A stretch of 64,000 nt of DNA from Flagellimonas eckloniae (GTDB taxonomy: Bacteria > Bacteroidota > Bacteroidia > Flavobacteriales > Flavobacteriaceae): NCBI RefSeq assembly GCF_001413955.1, contig NZ_LCTZ01000002.1:3761501-3825500 (forward strand), written 5' to 3'. Under the pieces are notes generated by a model, which saw only the letters and a program-made list of their open reading frames with translations, was not told the origin of the DNA and did not search any database. The translations under genes and the position numbers were made by a program. Below, piece by piece: positions 34,265 to 44,053 of this stretch (position 1 is the stretch's first letter; each line of letters opens with the position of its first letter).

Positions 34265-37200
34265 TTAAAATTTAAGATTAAGACCTAAAATTACCTCACG
34301 ATCGTTGGGGAACCTTAAGTTATCAACCCCCGGTTGTAATGGGTTGCCTCTGGTACCTAATTCAGGATTAAAACCTTTGTAATTTGTCCATGTCAATAAA
34401 TTATTGCCCGATACAAAAAATGAACATTTCTTAAGAAAGCTTATCCTCTCGAGCACTTTTTGTGGCAAGTCATATCCTAATCGTACAAATCGTAATTTGA
34501 TAAAGCCGCCGTCGCTTACAAAAAAGCTGTTGGGTCTGTCCCTGTTTTGTGGCACACGGGTTAGTCTAGGGTAAACCGTAACGTCTCCTGGGTTTAGCCA
34601 AGCTCCTTCAATACGATCAGGACCTGGGGTCTCGTTTGAAGAGTTCAAATCGTTACGTGTTTCATCCCATCGTCTCCATAGATCATTACCTAGGGTAAAA
34701 TCAAAAAGAAAACTCAAACTGATATCTTTATATTTAAAGTCATTGGAAAATCCACCAAAGGCTGTTGGCAGACCATTACCTATTACCTGTCTATCCTCAT
34801 TGGTGATGACAAAATCACCATCAACATCGTCCCAGATAATATCGCCACCTTCGGCAACACGCCCATCATTTCTAATCTGATTAACATTACCTGTAAATTC
34901 TTGACCGTTCAAGGTATAATTAGCAAAGTTGCCAGAACCGTCAAAATTTGGGGTAAGCTGTACGCCATCATCTGTAAATGCATTGGATTCATCGTATTGA
35001 TATACACCAAGATTTTTGAAGCCAAAAATATTACCTATAGGTTGGCCTTCTTCAATCAAATAATCCCCTGATTGAAATGGAGTGCCTTCAAATAATCTAG
35101 TAACTTCATTTTCCTGAAAACTTATGTTGAAATTACTATTCCAACTGAAATTTTCAGATTGGATGATGCTGCCGCCTACATTTATGTCAATTCCTTGGTT
35201 ACGAACGGCACCAACGTTCTGACGAATTCCACTAAAACCTGATTCTTCTGGCAATGGAACACTTGCTAAAAGATCTTCGGTGTCTTTTCTCCAAACATCA
35301 AAGTTAACGGTTAACCGATTTCTGAACATGCCTAGGTCAAAACCAATATTGGTAGCATTAGTGCTTTCCCAGCTTAGTTCAGGATTTCCCAACCTAGAAG
35401 GTGCAACACCACTTATCCCATCATAAACCGCCCCCGGTTCAAAAGCTGATGTAAATTCATAATCACCAATTCGATCATTCCCTGTTTCACCATAACTAGC
35501 TCGTAATAGCAGGTTGTTTAAAATGTTGTTCCCTTGTAAAAAAGGTTCGTTGCTAACCCGCCAGCCAATAGACCCAGATGGGAAATAACCAAATTCTTTG
35601 TTTTCACCGAATCGAGAAGACCCGTCACGTCTTATTGTAGCACTAATCAAGTATCTGTTGTCAAAGTCATAGTTGAAACCTGCAAAAAGCGAGAACAAAT
35701 TACTTCTTGTATCAAAGGTTTGATCAGCATTAATACCCAGTCCATCTGGGTCTACATTGTTAAATGTTTGAATGTCTTCAGAAACAAAAAGAGCATTTGA
35801 AATACCAAATTCCTCTTGATACCGCTTCAATATCTGCATACCGGCAAATGCTGATACACTATGTTTTCCAAATTCGTTAGTATAATTGACGAAGTTTTCT
35901 TGTTGAATATCATAATCGATACGATCTCTATAGCTAGCCAAAGGATTCGTATTTCTAGGGTTTAATACCAATAAGGGTTCAAAGTTATTGTTCCTTCTTA
36001 ATCTAAAGTTGATACCTAGGGTAGACTTAATGGAAAAGGAAGGGGTAATGTTATATTGGGCCGAGTTAAAGCTCTGCCCCCTCCATGTTCGTAAGCGCTG
36101 TTGACGCAATCGTGCTTCCGCAACAGGGTTTTGACGACCCGCAATTTCGGGGGTCAAATCGCCGTTGGGTTCAAAGATGGGAAAGTAGGCGATTCGTTCC
36201 ACTAACTGTTGGAATACCTGTCCTTCATTAAGTCCGCTAAATTCTTCGAAAGATGCATTAAAAGAAGAACTGAGGGCTAATTTTTTGTTAGGTGTAAAAT
36301 CAAGCTTGAAACGGGTGTTTATTCTTCTGAAACTACTGTTCACCACAATACCTTCTTCATTTAAATAACCTGTGTTCCAATAAGCACGTACTTTATCACT
36401 ACCTGCACTTACAGCTACATTTATTTGATTTCTAGTACCAGCTCTTGTAATCAAATCTTGCAGATCGAACGAATTTCTAAGCAATAGACTTAAGGAATCA
36501 CGTTGGTTACCTGTAGGGTTTAGTCTTTGTGCGTCCGTTCTTCGCACATCTTCGTAAAACAAACGCTGCCTTGTATTGGCAACTGGAATGGCCCCATTCA
36601 AGGTATTAATACCAGTTACAACATTTACATCTATACTTACATCCCCAGCTTTACCGGATTTTGTGGTAATCAATACAACTCCGTTTGCACCTCGCGTACC
36701 ATAGATTGCAGTTGTTGCTCCATCTTTTAATACTTCCAAGGAAGCAATATCGTTGGGATCGATATTATCAACATTATCCAATTGTTGACCATCTACTACA
36801 TATAATGGCCCTGTACCGCCCGCACTGAAGGTAGAGGTACCTCGTACCCGAATATCAAAACCAGCTCCTGGACCACCGTTTGTTGCAATTTGCACTCCTG
36901 CTAAACGCCCTTGTATTCCTTCGAAGGCATTTGTGGGTGTCACTTCTGCAATCTTTTCAGCTTTTACAGTAGATAAAGCTCCCAATACTTTTTCACGGGA
37001 CACGGTAGCATAGCCAATTACCACGACCTCATCTAGGTTTTGGGTGTCCTCCTCAAGTGCTACATTGATGGTAGCTGCATTTACCGTAATTTCTTTGGCA
37101 TTAAATCCGATGTAAGAAAAAACGAGAATCCTAGAGCCTTGCCCCAGTCGTATGGAGTAGTTACCATCAAAGTCAGAAGATACTCCATTTGCTGTTCCTT

Positions 37201-37369
37201 TTTGCACCACATTTACCCCTGGAAGAGGTTCTCCGTTTACATCGGTCACCGTTCCCGTGACTGCTTGTATTTGTGCAAATGAAGACGAAACGGAAAATAT
37301 ACATAATACCATTGTCGCCATAAACGCCAAACCAGCAAAACGGAACCGTTTGTTAGACTTTTTTTTCAT
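34265..37369 (-). CDS. SusC-like TonB-dependent transporter (pair 1)
   Basis: A 1034-residue outer-membrane transporter. In order it shows a Sec signal (1-33, ending F-A-Q), a carboxypeptidase-D-like regulatory domain (35-115) with G-T-V-T-D-V-N-G-E-P-L-P-G-V, the TonB-box region L-D-E-V-V-V-I-G-Y, and a plug with V-R-G-T-S-T-F and Y-G-T-R-G-A-N-G-V. A 22-strand barrel ends in the typical aromatic K-F. Its first 59 residues differ from SusC2 at one position, while the plug and barrel differ widely. It is transcribed with SusD1 and FAS1 from direct-repeat promoter B. Confidence 0.96.
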   Translation of the reverse strand: MKKKSNKRFRFAGLAFMATMVLCIFSVSSSFAQIQAVTGTVTDVNGEPLPGVNVVQKGTANGVSSDFDGNYSIRLGQGSRILVFSYIGFNAKEITVNAATINVALEEDTQNLDEVVVIGYATVSREKVLGALSTVKAEKIAEVTPTNAFEGIQGRLAGVQIATNGGPGAGFDIRVRGTSTFSAGGTGPLYVVDGQQLDNVDNIDPNDIASLEVLKDGATTAIYGTRGANGVVLITTKSGKAGDVSIDVNVVTGINTLNGAIPVANTRQRLFYEDVRRTDAQRLNPTGNQRDSLSLLLRNSFDLQDLITRAGTRNQINVAVSAGSDKVRAYWNTGYLNEEGIVVNSSFRRINTRFKLDFTPNKKLALSSSFNASFEEFSGLNEGQVFQQLVERIAYFPIFEPNGDLTPEIAGRQNPVAEARLRQQRLRTWRGQSFNSAQYNITPSFSIKSTLGINFRLRRNNNFEPLLVLNPRNTNPLASYRDRIDYDIQQENFVNYTNEFGKHSVSAFAGMQILKRYQEEFGISNALFVSEDIQTFNNVDPDGLGINADQTFDTRSNLFSLFAGFNYDFDNRYLISATIRRDGSSRFGENKEFGYFPSGSIGWRVSNEPFLQGNNILNNLLLRASYGETGNDRIGDYEFTSAFEPGAVYDGISGVAPSRLGNPELSWESTNATNIGFDLGMFRNRLTVNFDVWRKDTEDLLASVPLPEESGFSGIRQNVGAVRNQGIDINVGGSIIQSENFSWNSNFNISFQENEVTRLFEGTPFQSGDYLIEEGQPIGNIFGFKNLGVYQYDESNAFTDDGVQLTPNFDGSGNFANYTLNGQEFTGNVNQIRNDGRVAEGGDIIWDDVDGDFVITNEDRQVIGNGLPTAFGGFSNDFKYKDISLSFLFDFTLGNDLWRRWDETRNDLNSSNETPGPDRIEGAWLNPGDVTVYPRLTRVPQNRDRPNSFFVSDGGFIKLRFVRLGYDLPQKVLERISFLKKCSFFVSGNNLLTWTNYKGFNPELGTRGNPLQPGVDNLRFPNDREVILGLNLKF

Positions 37370-37400
37370 TTCAAGTTTAGTTTAGTTAAATTAATTTGTT
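37150..37400 (-). repeat. Near-identical 5' segment shared with SusC2 (copy 1)
   Basis: The signal peptide and first domain of SusC1 plus the bases just before its ATG are nearly identical to 42488-42738, at a constant offset of 5338 nt. Only a few substitutions are visible across the first 120 nt around the start codon. The boundaries are approximate. Confidence 0.8.
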
Positions 37401-37475
37401 CAAGCTTTACTAATTTCTTATAGAGAATATTGCTGATAGGTCAACAAAAGCCTCTTAGATTTAGTAATTCGTTAA

Positions 37476-37521
37476 CAATTATATAAACTTGAAATTTTTA
37501 GGGCATCCTGTACTGTGCTGA
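37476..37521 (-). promoter_or_regulatory. Direct-repeat promoter B (SusC1 operon)
   Basis: In the direction of SusC1 the sequence reads TCAGCACA-GT-ACAGGATG (37521 down to 37504). After exactly 20 nt comes TATAATTG (37483-37476), a one-mismatch TAnnTTTG box. The predicted leader is about 100 nt. No -33 TTG is present. Confidence 0.65.
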
Positions 37522-37592
37522 ACTAATGCTTTTAATTCAAAAAAGAAAATATTTTGTGCGAAAAAACATATAAATAACAATCAAGATACTTC

Positions 37593-37627
37593 AAAAAAAT
37601 CCCCAACATATTAAATTGATGTTGGGG
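37593..37627 (-). terminator. Rho-independent terminator of the SusC2-SusD2 operon
   Basis: CCCCAACAT (37601-37609) pairs with ATGTTGGGG (37619-37627), a 9-bp stem. On the minus strand it is followed by a run of seven T (37599-37593). It lies 63 nt after the SusD2 stop codon and upstream of promoter B. Confidence 0.9.
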
Positions 37628-37689
37628 ACTACTAACTCAAATCGCTATTGTAATCTATATTTTTCTTGTACTCATTTTTATGAAATTAT

Positions 37690-39450
37690 TTACCACCCAG
37701 GATTTTGTTGAATATTTGGGTTCTGGGAAATAACATTTGCAGGTATGGGCCATAAATAATGCCTGGACTCGTCGAATTCAGGTATAAAATCCGTGTCCTT
37801 ACGTACATCTATATATGGTATACCATCTATTTCAGTAATTTCTACATTAGCACCTTCGTACCTTGCTTCTGCCGCTGCATCGAATCGTATACCAAAATCT
37901 GATTGTCCAAAAAATCGCGGGCCTTGCTTCCAACGTCTTACATCATGGTAGCGATGGCCTTCCAAGAAAAGTTCAACCCTTCTTTCCCTGCGTATCTCAA
38001 CAATCAAAGATGAAACTCCCATATCTGCATATCTTGGATCCATAGGTGGATTTATATCCAAACCAGGCATATTTACCCTAGACCTTAACAGATTAATAGA
38101 AATGTCCAAATCTCCTTGAGTTAGTGTTCCCAATTCTGCTTTCGCCTCTGCAAAGTTCAAAAATACTTCACCCAATCTCAAACAAGGGGGGGATGCAATA
38201 TGTTGGTTTCTAGGACGTTGTTCATCCTCTGCATTCCAGTGCTTTACCACGTGATATCCGGTATTGGATCTATTTCTGCCTCCCGTCATACCTACTAATC
38301 TTGGATAATCGAAATCATCATTGGGATAATTAAGTAATTCTTTATCCGCTGGATTCAATACACATTGTCTTAGACGCGAATCGCGAGCCACAAAAACATC
38401 CTCTATTTGTGCATCTCCGGCATAAAGGGGTGATAGAGAAATCGGCAATCCGTCTTCACAAAGAACATCTTCCACAAAGCTTTTTGTGGCACCTCCGTTA
38501 TAGTTCCAAAACAAACGTGATGCAAAATGACCGTTAATCAACGACTCATATTTACGCCAGTAGATTACCTCCGAGTTTCCTTCTTGAGTTGTTGAAGATG
38601 ATGCATAGCGGTAATCCCCTACAGGGTCACCAGTGCTATATAGTGTAAAACCTCCATTGTCCATCAATTCTTTTGAGGCCACTACGCACTGTTCCAGCCA
38701 AAAATCGGCATTACTAAGCCCATGATATTTTCTCCAAGTACCCTCAAATAGACACACTCTGGATTTTACGGCTAAGGCTACCCATTTATCAACGCGGCCT
38801 GGGTTTCCCCCATTTTCCCAGTCCTCTGGTAGACCGGCAATGGCAAAATCCAAATCCTCCAATACTTTTTGCATTACAAAATCACGGTTATCCCTAGGGT
38901 TGAACAATTCTTCTGAATCTATGTTCAATACCTTATCAATCCATTGTACATCCCCGAACCTTCTGACCTTATCTGAATAGAACCACCCCCTGAACAAACG
39001 AGCCTCGCCCTTATACCTGTTAACGATTTCCTCACTTAGCCCAGCCCTGTCATAATTTTCAAGTCCGAAATTAATAGATCGTATAAAATCCCATCCAGTA
39101 TACCCCATGGGCCTAGGATCATTGTCAATATTATGTTTGCCTGCCCTTACCCGGTACATTTCTATTGCTCTTGGGTGTGTCGCTCCCAGATTATCGCTCA
39201 TTTCGTCTTGCCACCATATACCGTGGTAAAACAATACTCCGGGGCCAGGACCCAAGCCCATCATAATGGGATAGTCTCTATCGTTTTTGGCAATGTCGTA
39301 TAAGCTATTGTTATAATTGACAATATCATTTTCGTTTGAAAAAAATGTCTCATTACTTACCTCGTCAAGTGGCGTACGATCTAAGAAATCGTCACTGCAG
39401 GACAGTATGCCCAACACTATGATTGTTAAAAGATATTTTATAATTTTCAT
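37690..39450 (-). CDS. SusD-like glycan-binding lipoprotein (pair 2)
   Basis: 586 residues, somewhat longer than pair 1. The lipobox is I-L-S-C (Cys18), followed by S-D-D-F-L-D, an acidic patch of the kind that directs Bacteroidota lipoproteins to the surface. Family hallmarks include F-L-D-R-T-P-L-D-E, N-E-T-F-F, G-E-A-R-L-F-R-G-W-F-Y near residue 150, and the C-terminal E-R-R-V-E-L-F-L-E-G-H-R-Y-H-D-V-R-R-W. The long form and the Trp-rich middle suggest a binding site for a different oligosaccharide than pair 1. It follows SusC2 by 50 nt. Confidence 0.95.
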   Translation of the reverse strand: MKIIKYLLTIIVLGILSCSDDFLDRTPLDEVSNETFFSNENDIVNYNNSLYDIAKNDRDYPIMMGLGPGPGVLFYHGIWWQDEMSDNLGATHPRAIEMYRVRAGKHNIDNDPRPMGYTGWDFIRSINFGLENYDRAGLSEEIVNRYKGEARLFRGWFYSDKVRRFGDVQWIDKVLNIDSEELFNPRDNRDFVMQKVLEDLDFAIAGLPEDWENGGNPGRVDKWVALAVKSRVCLFEGTWRKYHGLSNADFWLEQCVVASKELMDNGGFTLYSTGDPVGDYRYASSSTTQEGNSEVIYWRKYESLINGHFASRLFWNYNGGATKSFVEDVLCEDGLPISLSPLYAGDAQIEDVFVARDSRLRQCVLNPADKELLNYPNDDFDYPRLVGMTGGRNRSNTGYHVVKHWNAEDEQRPRNQHIASPPCLRLGEVFLNFAEAKAELGTLTQGDLDISINLLRSRVNMPGLDINPPMDPRYADMGVSSLIVEIRRERRVELFLEGHRYHDVRRWKQGPRFFGQSDFGIRFDAAAEARYEGANVEITEIDGIPYIDVRKDTDFIPEFDESRHYLWPIPANVISQNPNIQQNPGW

Positions 39451-39500
39451 TTGTTGTAATTTTTTGTTTTTAAATCTATCGGCTTTTAAAATCTTAACTA

Positions 39501-42500
39501 TTAAAAGCCCAACACCATTCCAACACTATAGGTTCTCAATAATGGAAAATCTATTGAATTGTCAAAAATATATTCAGGATCCAAAGGCTTTCGAATTTTG
39601 GAATATTCCCAAACATTTTGCCCTGCCACATATAACCTGAAACTAGACAGGCCTATCTTATCAGTTATTGAAGTGGGGAATGCATAACCAACATTAAGGT
39701 TTTTAAGTCTTATATAAGCCGCGTTCTGCAAAAATCGAGTTTGTTCAGTATAATTTTTGGCGTCTGTCTGAATTTCTGGAAAATATGCATTTGGATTATC
39801 TGGAGTCCAAGTATTGGTCAACCAAGATTCATCACCATTATACGAACGCCACGGGAAAAACCATGTCCAGTTTTGGTTACCCGGATAATAGTCTCTTTTT
39901 CCAACCCCTTGAAAGAATGCGTCTATGGAAAAACCTTTATAACTTATTCCGGTATTTATACCATAAGTATACCTTGGCGTTGTATTACCAATAATTCTTC
40001 TATCACCAGGATCGTCAAGCGTATTGATGCCAGGACTAATTTCTCCGTCACCATTAAGATCTCTAAATTGAATATCCCCTGCTCTCCATCCGTTACCAAG
40101 TCTAGATTGACTTTCATTAAAGGCCGCTACCTCTTCATCAGTTCCTCCTTGAAAAATACCAACGGTCTCATACCCCCATATCTCGCCAATCTGTTGGCCT
40201 TCATAGTAATTACTGCTCGCATTTGCGGATAAAGCATTTCCATTACTGGGATTACCTGGAATGGCCCCTGTAGGATTATCATACTTTGTTATTTCCGAAG
40301 TCCAATCCGCTACATTCAAATTAATGAAGTAGCTAATGTTATCCCCAATTTTGTCACGCCATTTTATGGATGCTTCCCAACCTTGGGTCTTTAGGTCGGC
40401 CCCGTTTTCCCTTGGGGCGGCAGCTCCTAAAACATCAGGATAAGCCCTTCTTAAGAGCATATCAAGGGTTTCTCGGGTATATACATCAAAAGACATATCC
40501 AATTTATTTTTGAACATCACAACATCTAAACCAAGGTTGGTACTTACTACACGCTCCCAAGTAAGACTTGGACTGACCAATCCTGGGGCACCAACAGTTG
40601 GAATTAGTCCTGAAGACAAAACATTATTTGATGTGCCTACACTAAGTGAGGGTATGTAGGGATAAAAACTATCATTTCCTAGGAGCTGGCTTCCAGAGCC
40701 TAAAAGTTGGTTACCTAGTTCTCCATAGGAGGCTCTTAACTTAAGATTATCGAGCCACTCACGAGTGCCCGACATAAAGTTTTCGTTAGAAATTCTCCAC
40801 CCTGCGGAAATTGAAGGGAAAAGCCCAAAACGGTCTCCTGCAGGAAAACGTGATGTGCCATCATAACGGGTGCTGGCTTCCAAAAGATATTTGTCCTTAT
40901 AAATGTAATTTAAGCGATAAAAATAGCCTCTAAGGGTAGCATGTCCTTTTCCACCTTCTATAAATCTATTCCCAGTAGTTGCCCCTATGTCAATAATGTT
41001 TGGCGAAACCAACTGGTTTGCATCACCAGCAATACGTTGGTTGAAATCCCATTCTTGGTTGTAACCAAAAACCATTTTTATGTAGTGGTCATCCAAAGAA
41101 TCTAATTCATATTCCCCAAAAAGGTTCAATACATAATATTGGTTAAAGTTTCTTTGTATCTCAATATCGTCATCCCCTACAACCTGTACCGGGTTATCTT
41201 GTTCAAGGTTAAATGAAACCACCTCATAGGCCGGTCTAAAGCTTTCAAACTGCCTGGTAAATGTATTATAGGAGAAATTACCGTTCAGGGTAAGGTTTTT
41301 AATGGGATTGGCTACTAGGCCACCCCTTAACCATATATCCTGGGTCGTGAACTTGGTACGCCCCCCATTTTCCAATTGTGCATAAATTGGGAACGCGTGG
41401 TTCCAACTCATACCCTCGTATTGTTCATACCCAGGTATTAAGGGTACGCGGTATGGACGTATGGGTTCAATCCGGATCAATGTATTTATATCCACAGCAG
41501 CTGGCTTATCTGAATTTTCAAAATTTGCAGTAATCTGGCTATCGAATGTTAACCAATCCGTGAGTTTATAATCTGCCTTCGCTAGAATATTATATCTTTT
41601 AAAATTATCATTTGCTGGATGATTATAAAACCCGTCGGTATTAAAAAGTCCAAAAGAAGTGAAGTAATTGGTTTTTTCAGTGGCACCTGAAATGGTCAAA
41701 TCAATTTTTTGTCTAGGTGAAGTTGCATTGACCAAATCGTCCACCATACCCGGGTTTTCATAATTTACAAAACTACCGTCAATTACTTCCCATGGTGCAT
41801 TGTTTGCCGGATCTGCCCAATATTGCTGAAGTCCTTGTAAATAAGCTTCATCGTATCTAGGATCTCCACCATTTCTTTCTTGTGCCTTATTTCTTTCCAA
41901 AGCATAGATATATCCATTGTCTATTTGGTTAATATTAAAGATAGGTTTGTTCCAAGATAGCTGTGTGCTCAATTGAACGTTAGTTTTACCAAGGGAGCCT
42001 TCCTTTGTCTTTACTAGAATTACACCAAAAGCGGCCCTTGCCCCGTAGATTGCAGCCGAGGCACCATCCTTTAATACATTTACGCTCTCAATGTTCTCCG
42101 GATTGATACGGTTGAGATCCATAGGTACACCATCAACAAGTATTAAAGGAGACCCCCCGTTAATAGATTCAAAACCCCGAATATTAAACTCCGGACCTTC
42201 CGTAGGGTCACCGCTAGTTACAGTTACATTAAGGCCTGGTACCACCCCTTGTAATCCCTCTCCAACATTGGCGATGGCCCTATTCTGTAAAACCTCAGCT
42301 GTTGCGACGGATACGGCACCGGTTAAATTTGCTTTTTTCTGAGTGCCATAACCCACAACAACTACTTCATCCAAGCTTTGAGTATCTTCATCAAGTGTTA
42401 CGTTAATGTTTGAGGCATTGACTGTTACTTCTTTGGTATTGAAACCAATAGAAGAAAAGATTATTACTCGCGATCCTGGAATTAATCTGATTGCATAATT

Positions 42501-42707
42501 GCCATCAAAGTCGGCAGATACCCCATTTGTTGTTCCTTTTTGAACCACATTTACCCCAGGAAGAGGTTCTCCGTTTACATCGGTCACCGTACCCGTCACT
42601 GCTTGTATTTGTGCAAATGAAGACGAAATGGAAAATATACATAATACCATCGTCGCCATAAACGCCAAACCAGCAAAACGGAACCGTTTGTTAGACTTTT
42701 TTTTCAT
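39501..42707 (-). CDS. SusC-like TonB-dependent transporter (pair 2)
   Basis: 1068 residues with the same layout as SusC1: signal peptide, carboxypeptidase-D-like domain, TonB-box region L-D-E-V-V-V-V-G-Y-G-T, plug with I-R-G-F-E-S-I-N-G-G and Y-G-A-R-A-A-F-G-V, then the barrel ending G-M-V-L-G-F. Its plug is unlike that of SusC1, so the two probably import different glycans although their N-termini are almost the same. It is transcribed from direct-repeat promoter C and followed by SusD2. Confidence 0.96.
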   Translation of the reverse strand: MKKKSNKRFRFAGLAFMATMVLCIFSISSSFAQIQAVTGTVTDVNGEPLPGVNVVQKGTTNGVSADFDGNYAIRLIPGSRVIIFSSIGFNTKEVTVNASNINVTLDEDTQSLDEVVVVGYGTQKKANLTGAVSVATAEVLQNRAIANVGEGLQGVVPGLNVTVTSGDPTEGPEFNIRGFESINGGSPLILVDGVPMDLNRINPENIESVNVLKDGASAAIYGARAAFGVILVKTKEGSLGKTNVQLSTQLSWNKPIFNINQIDNGYIYALERNKAQERNGGDPRYDEAYLQGLQQYWADPANNAPWEVIDGSFVNYENPGMVDDLVNATSPRQKIDLTISGATEKTNYFTSFGLFNTDGFYNHPANDNFKRYNILAKADYKLTDWLTFDSQITANFENSDKPAAVDINTLIRIEPIRPYRVPLIPGYEQYEGMSWNHAFPIYAQLENGGRTKFTTQDIWLRGGLVANPIKNLTLNGNFSYNTFTRQFESFRPAYEVVSFNLEQDNPVQVVGDDDIEIQRNFNQYYVLNLFGEYELDSLDDHYIKMVFGYNQEWDFNQRIAGDANQLVSPNIIDIGATTGNRFIEGGKGHATLRGYFYRLNYIYKDKYLLEASTRYDGTSRFPAGDRFGLFPSISAGWRISNENFMSGTREWLDNLKLRASYGELGNQLLGSGSQLLGNDSFYPYIPSLSVGTSNNVLSSGLIPTVGAPGLVSPSLTWERVVSTNLGLDVVMFKNKLDMSFDVYTRETLDMLLRRAYPDVLGAAAPRENGADLKTQGWEASIKWRDKIGDNISYFINLNVADWTSEITKYDNPTGAIPGNPSNGNALSANASSNYYEGQQIGEIWGYETVGIFQGGTDEEVAAFNESQSRLGNGWRAGDIQFRDLNGDGEISPGINTLDDPGDRRIIGNTTPRYTYGINTGISYKGFSIDAFFQGVGKRDYYPGNQNWTWFFPWRSYNGDESWLTNTWTPDNPNAYFPEIQTDAKNYTEQTRFLQNAAYIRLKNLNVGYAFPTSITDKIGLSSFRLYVAGQNVWEYSKIRKPLDPEYIFDNSIDFPLLRTYSVGMVLGF

Positions 42708-42738
42708 TTCAAGTTTAGTTTAATTAAATTGATATGGT
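42488..42738 (-). repeat. Near-identical 5' segment shared with SusC1 (copy 2)
   Basis: This is the partner of 37150-37400, at a constant offset of 5338 nt. The likeness covers codons 1-60 almost perfectly and fades through the rest of the first domain. The upstream AT-rich block and the promoter are conserved in patches. Confidence 0.8.
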
Positions 42739-42813
42739 TAATATTTACTAATTTATTAAGAAGAATATTGCTGAAATAACAGCAAAATGGACTTATATAT
42801 AGTAATTCAATAA

Positions 42814-42859
42814 CAATTATATAAACTTGAAATTTTCATAGCATCCTGTGGTGTACTGT
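42814..42859 (-). promoter_or_regulatory. Direct-repeat promoter C (SusC2 operon)
   Basis: In the direction of SusC2 the sequence reads ACAGTACA-CC-ACAGGATG (42859 down to 42842). After exactly 20 nt comes TATAATTG (42821-42814). Distance to the ATG equals that of promoter B, consistent with a duplicated 5' region. Confidence 0.65.
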
Positions 42860-43000
42860 AATTATCTAAAAATAGTTTGTTTTATAAAAAAATATAAGAT
42901 AAATACTTCGAAAAAATAACTTATTTTCTTATGAAAATTTTAAAGAAAAAACAAATGTTCAGAATTTTGCACTCAGAACAAAAGTTGAACTTTTGAAGAA

Positions 43001-44047
43001 TTACAAAGAAAAACGGTCTATGAAGTGAAACTTGTTTTTTATGTCAATAGGGTTATTGTTTAAGATCATATTTGCAGCTTCTTCCCCCATTTTTTTAAAG
43101 TTTGTACTCATTACTGTAATCCCTAAAAGTTCCTTTAGTGGGGTGTCATTGTAAGAAATAATACCGATATCCTCTCCCAATTTATAATGGCGGTCTCTTA
43201 CCTGTTTGACCAAGTTTACAAGATCTCCTTCCTCTATTATTATGTAAAGGTCATTTAGTTGTAACTCCATACTATCATAAATCTCATCAAGTATTTCATA
43301 GTCTATGGCATGTTGAATACAGAACCTTTTAAACCCCGTAACTATGCCCTTGGGGTAAGGATATACTGCTTTGCTTGGATATACTAGCATAATTTTCTTG
43401 TACTTATTCAACTTTTCCAAAGCAGTGGTCAAAGCATCATAAATATCTTCGGTAAAATCCTGATAAATTCTTCCAGATTCCTTTGATAGACTTTTGAGGT
43501 TACGATCCATTATTATCAATTTACCATTTGGTATGGAATGAATGGTTTTCAGGATGTCATCAGTACAGCCCATATGTTGCAAATTCTCATTTTTAAAATG
43601 TGGCATGATGACATAATAATCATAAAGATTTTTCTTTTTATCTAAAATATCCCTGAAAACTAAGGGTTCGCAATGGTATATATCAAGGTCAACCTTTGCG
43701 TTCGCGCCCAGCGTGTTTACAAAAGAATTGAAAATGCGCATTTTGTATGTGCTCAGTTTATTGATCAAGAAAAGAACGTTTGCTTGGATGGATAGGTCCG
43801 TTTTTGCAATGTAATACCCCTTACCTTTTACTGATGCTATAATATTTTGTTTTTTTAAGAGTCCATAAGCCTTTTCAACTGTATCTCTAGACAATAAATA
43901 CTCTTCACTTAGTTCATTGATAGAAGGTATTTTTTGCCCCATACCTAAACTGCCCATATGAATACTCTTCATTATCGAATCCATTACTTGTTTGTATTTG
44001 GGGATTCTAGAGTTTGTATCTATGTTTATATATTCCAATCTTTTCAA
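43001..44047 (-). CDS. GntR-family regulator with LacI-type sensor domain (copy 2)
   Basis: 348 residues, the same length as copy 1 at 27757-28803 and similar along the whole sequence. It has the winged helix with S-R-I-P-K-Y-K-Q-V-M and S-R-D-T-V-E-K-A-Y-G-L-L, then the sugar-sensor domain with Y-D-Y-Y-V-I-M-P-H-F and G-I-I-S-Y-N-D-T. It is the last gene of the kduI-kduD-DUF4861 operon, 6 nt after its neighbour, so it is co-expressed with uronate catabolism. A uronate breakdown product is the likely ligand. It may bind the direct-repeat promoters, but that is untested. Confidence 0.9.
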   Translation of the reverse strand: MKRLEYINIDTNSRIPKYKQVMDSIMKSIHMGSLGMGQKIPSINELSEEYLLSRDTVEKAYGLLKKQNIIASVKGKGYYIAKTDLSIQANVLFLINKLSTYKMRIFNSFVNTLGANAKVDLDIYHCEPLVFRDILDKKKNLYDYYVIMPHFKNENLQHMGCTDDILKTIHSIPNGKLIIMDRNLKSLSKESGRIYQDFTEDIYDALTTALEKLNKYKKIMLVYPSKAVYPYPKGIVTGFKRFCIQHAIDYEILDEIYDSMELQLNDLYIIIEEGDLVNLVKQVRDRHYKLGEDIGIISYNDTPLKELLGITVMSTNFKKMGEEAANMILNNNPIDIKNKFHFIDRFSL

Positions 44048-44053
44048 AATACT

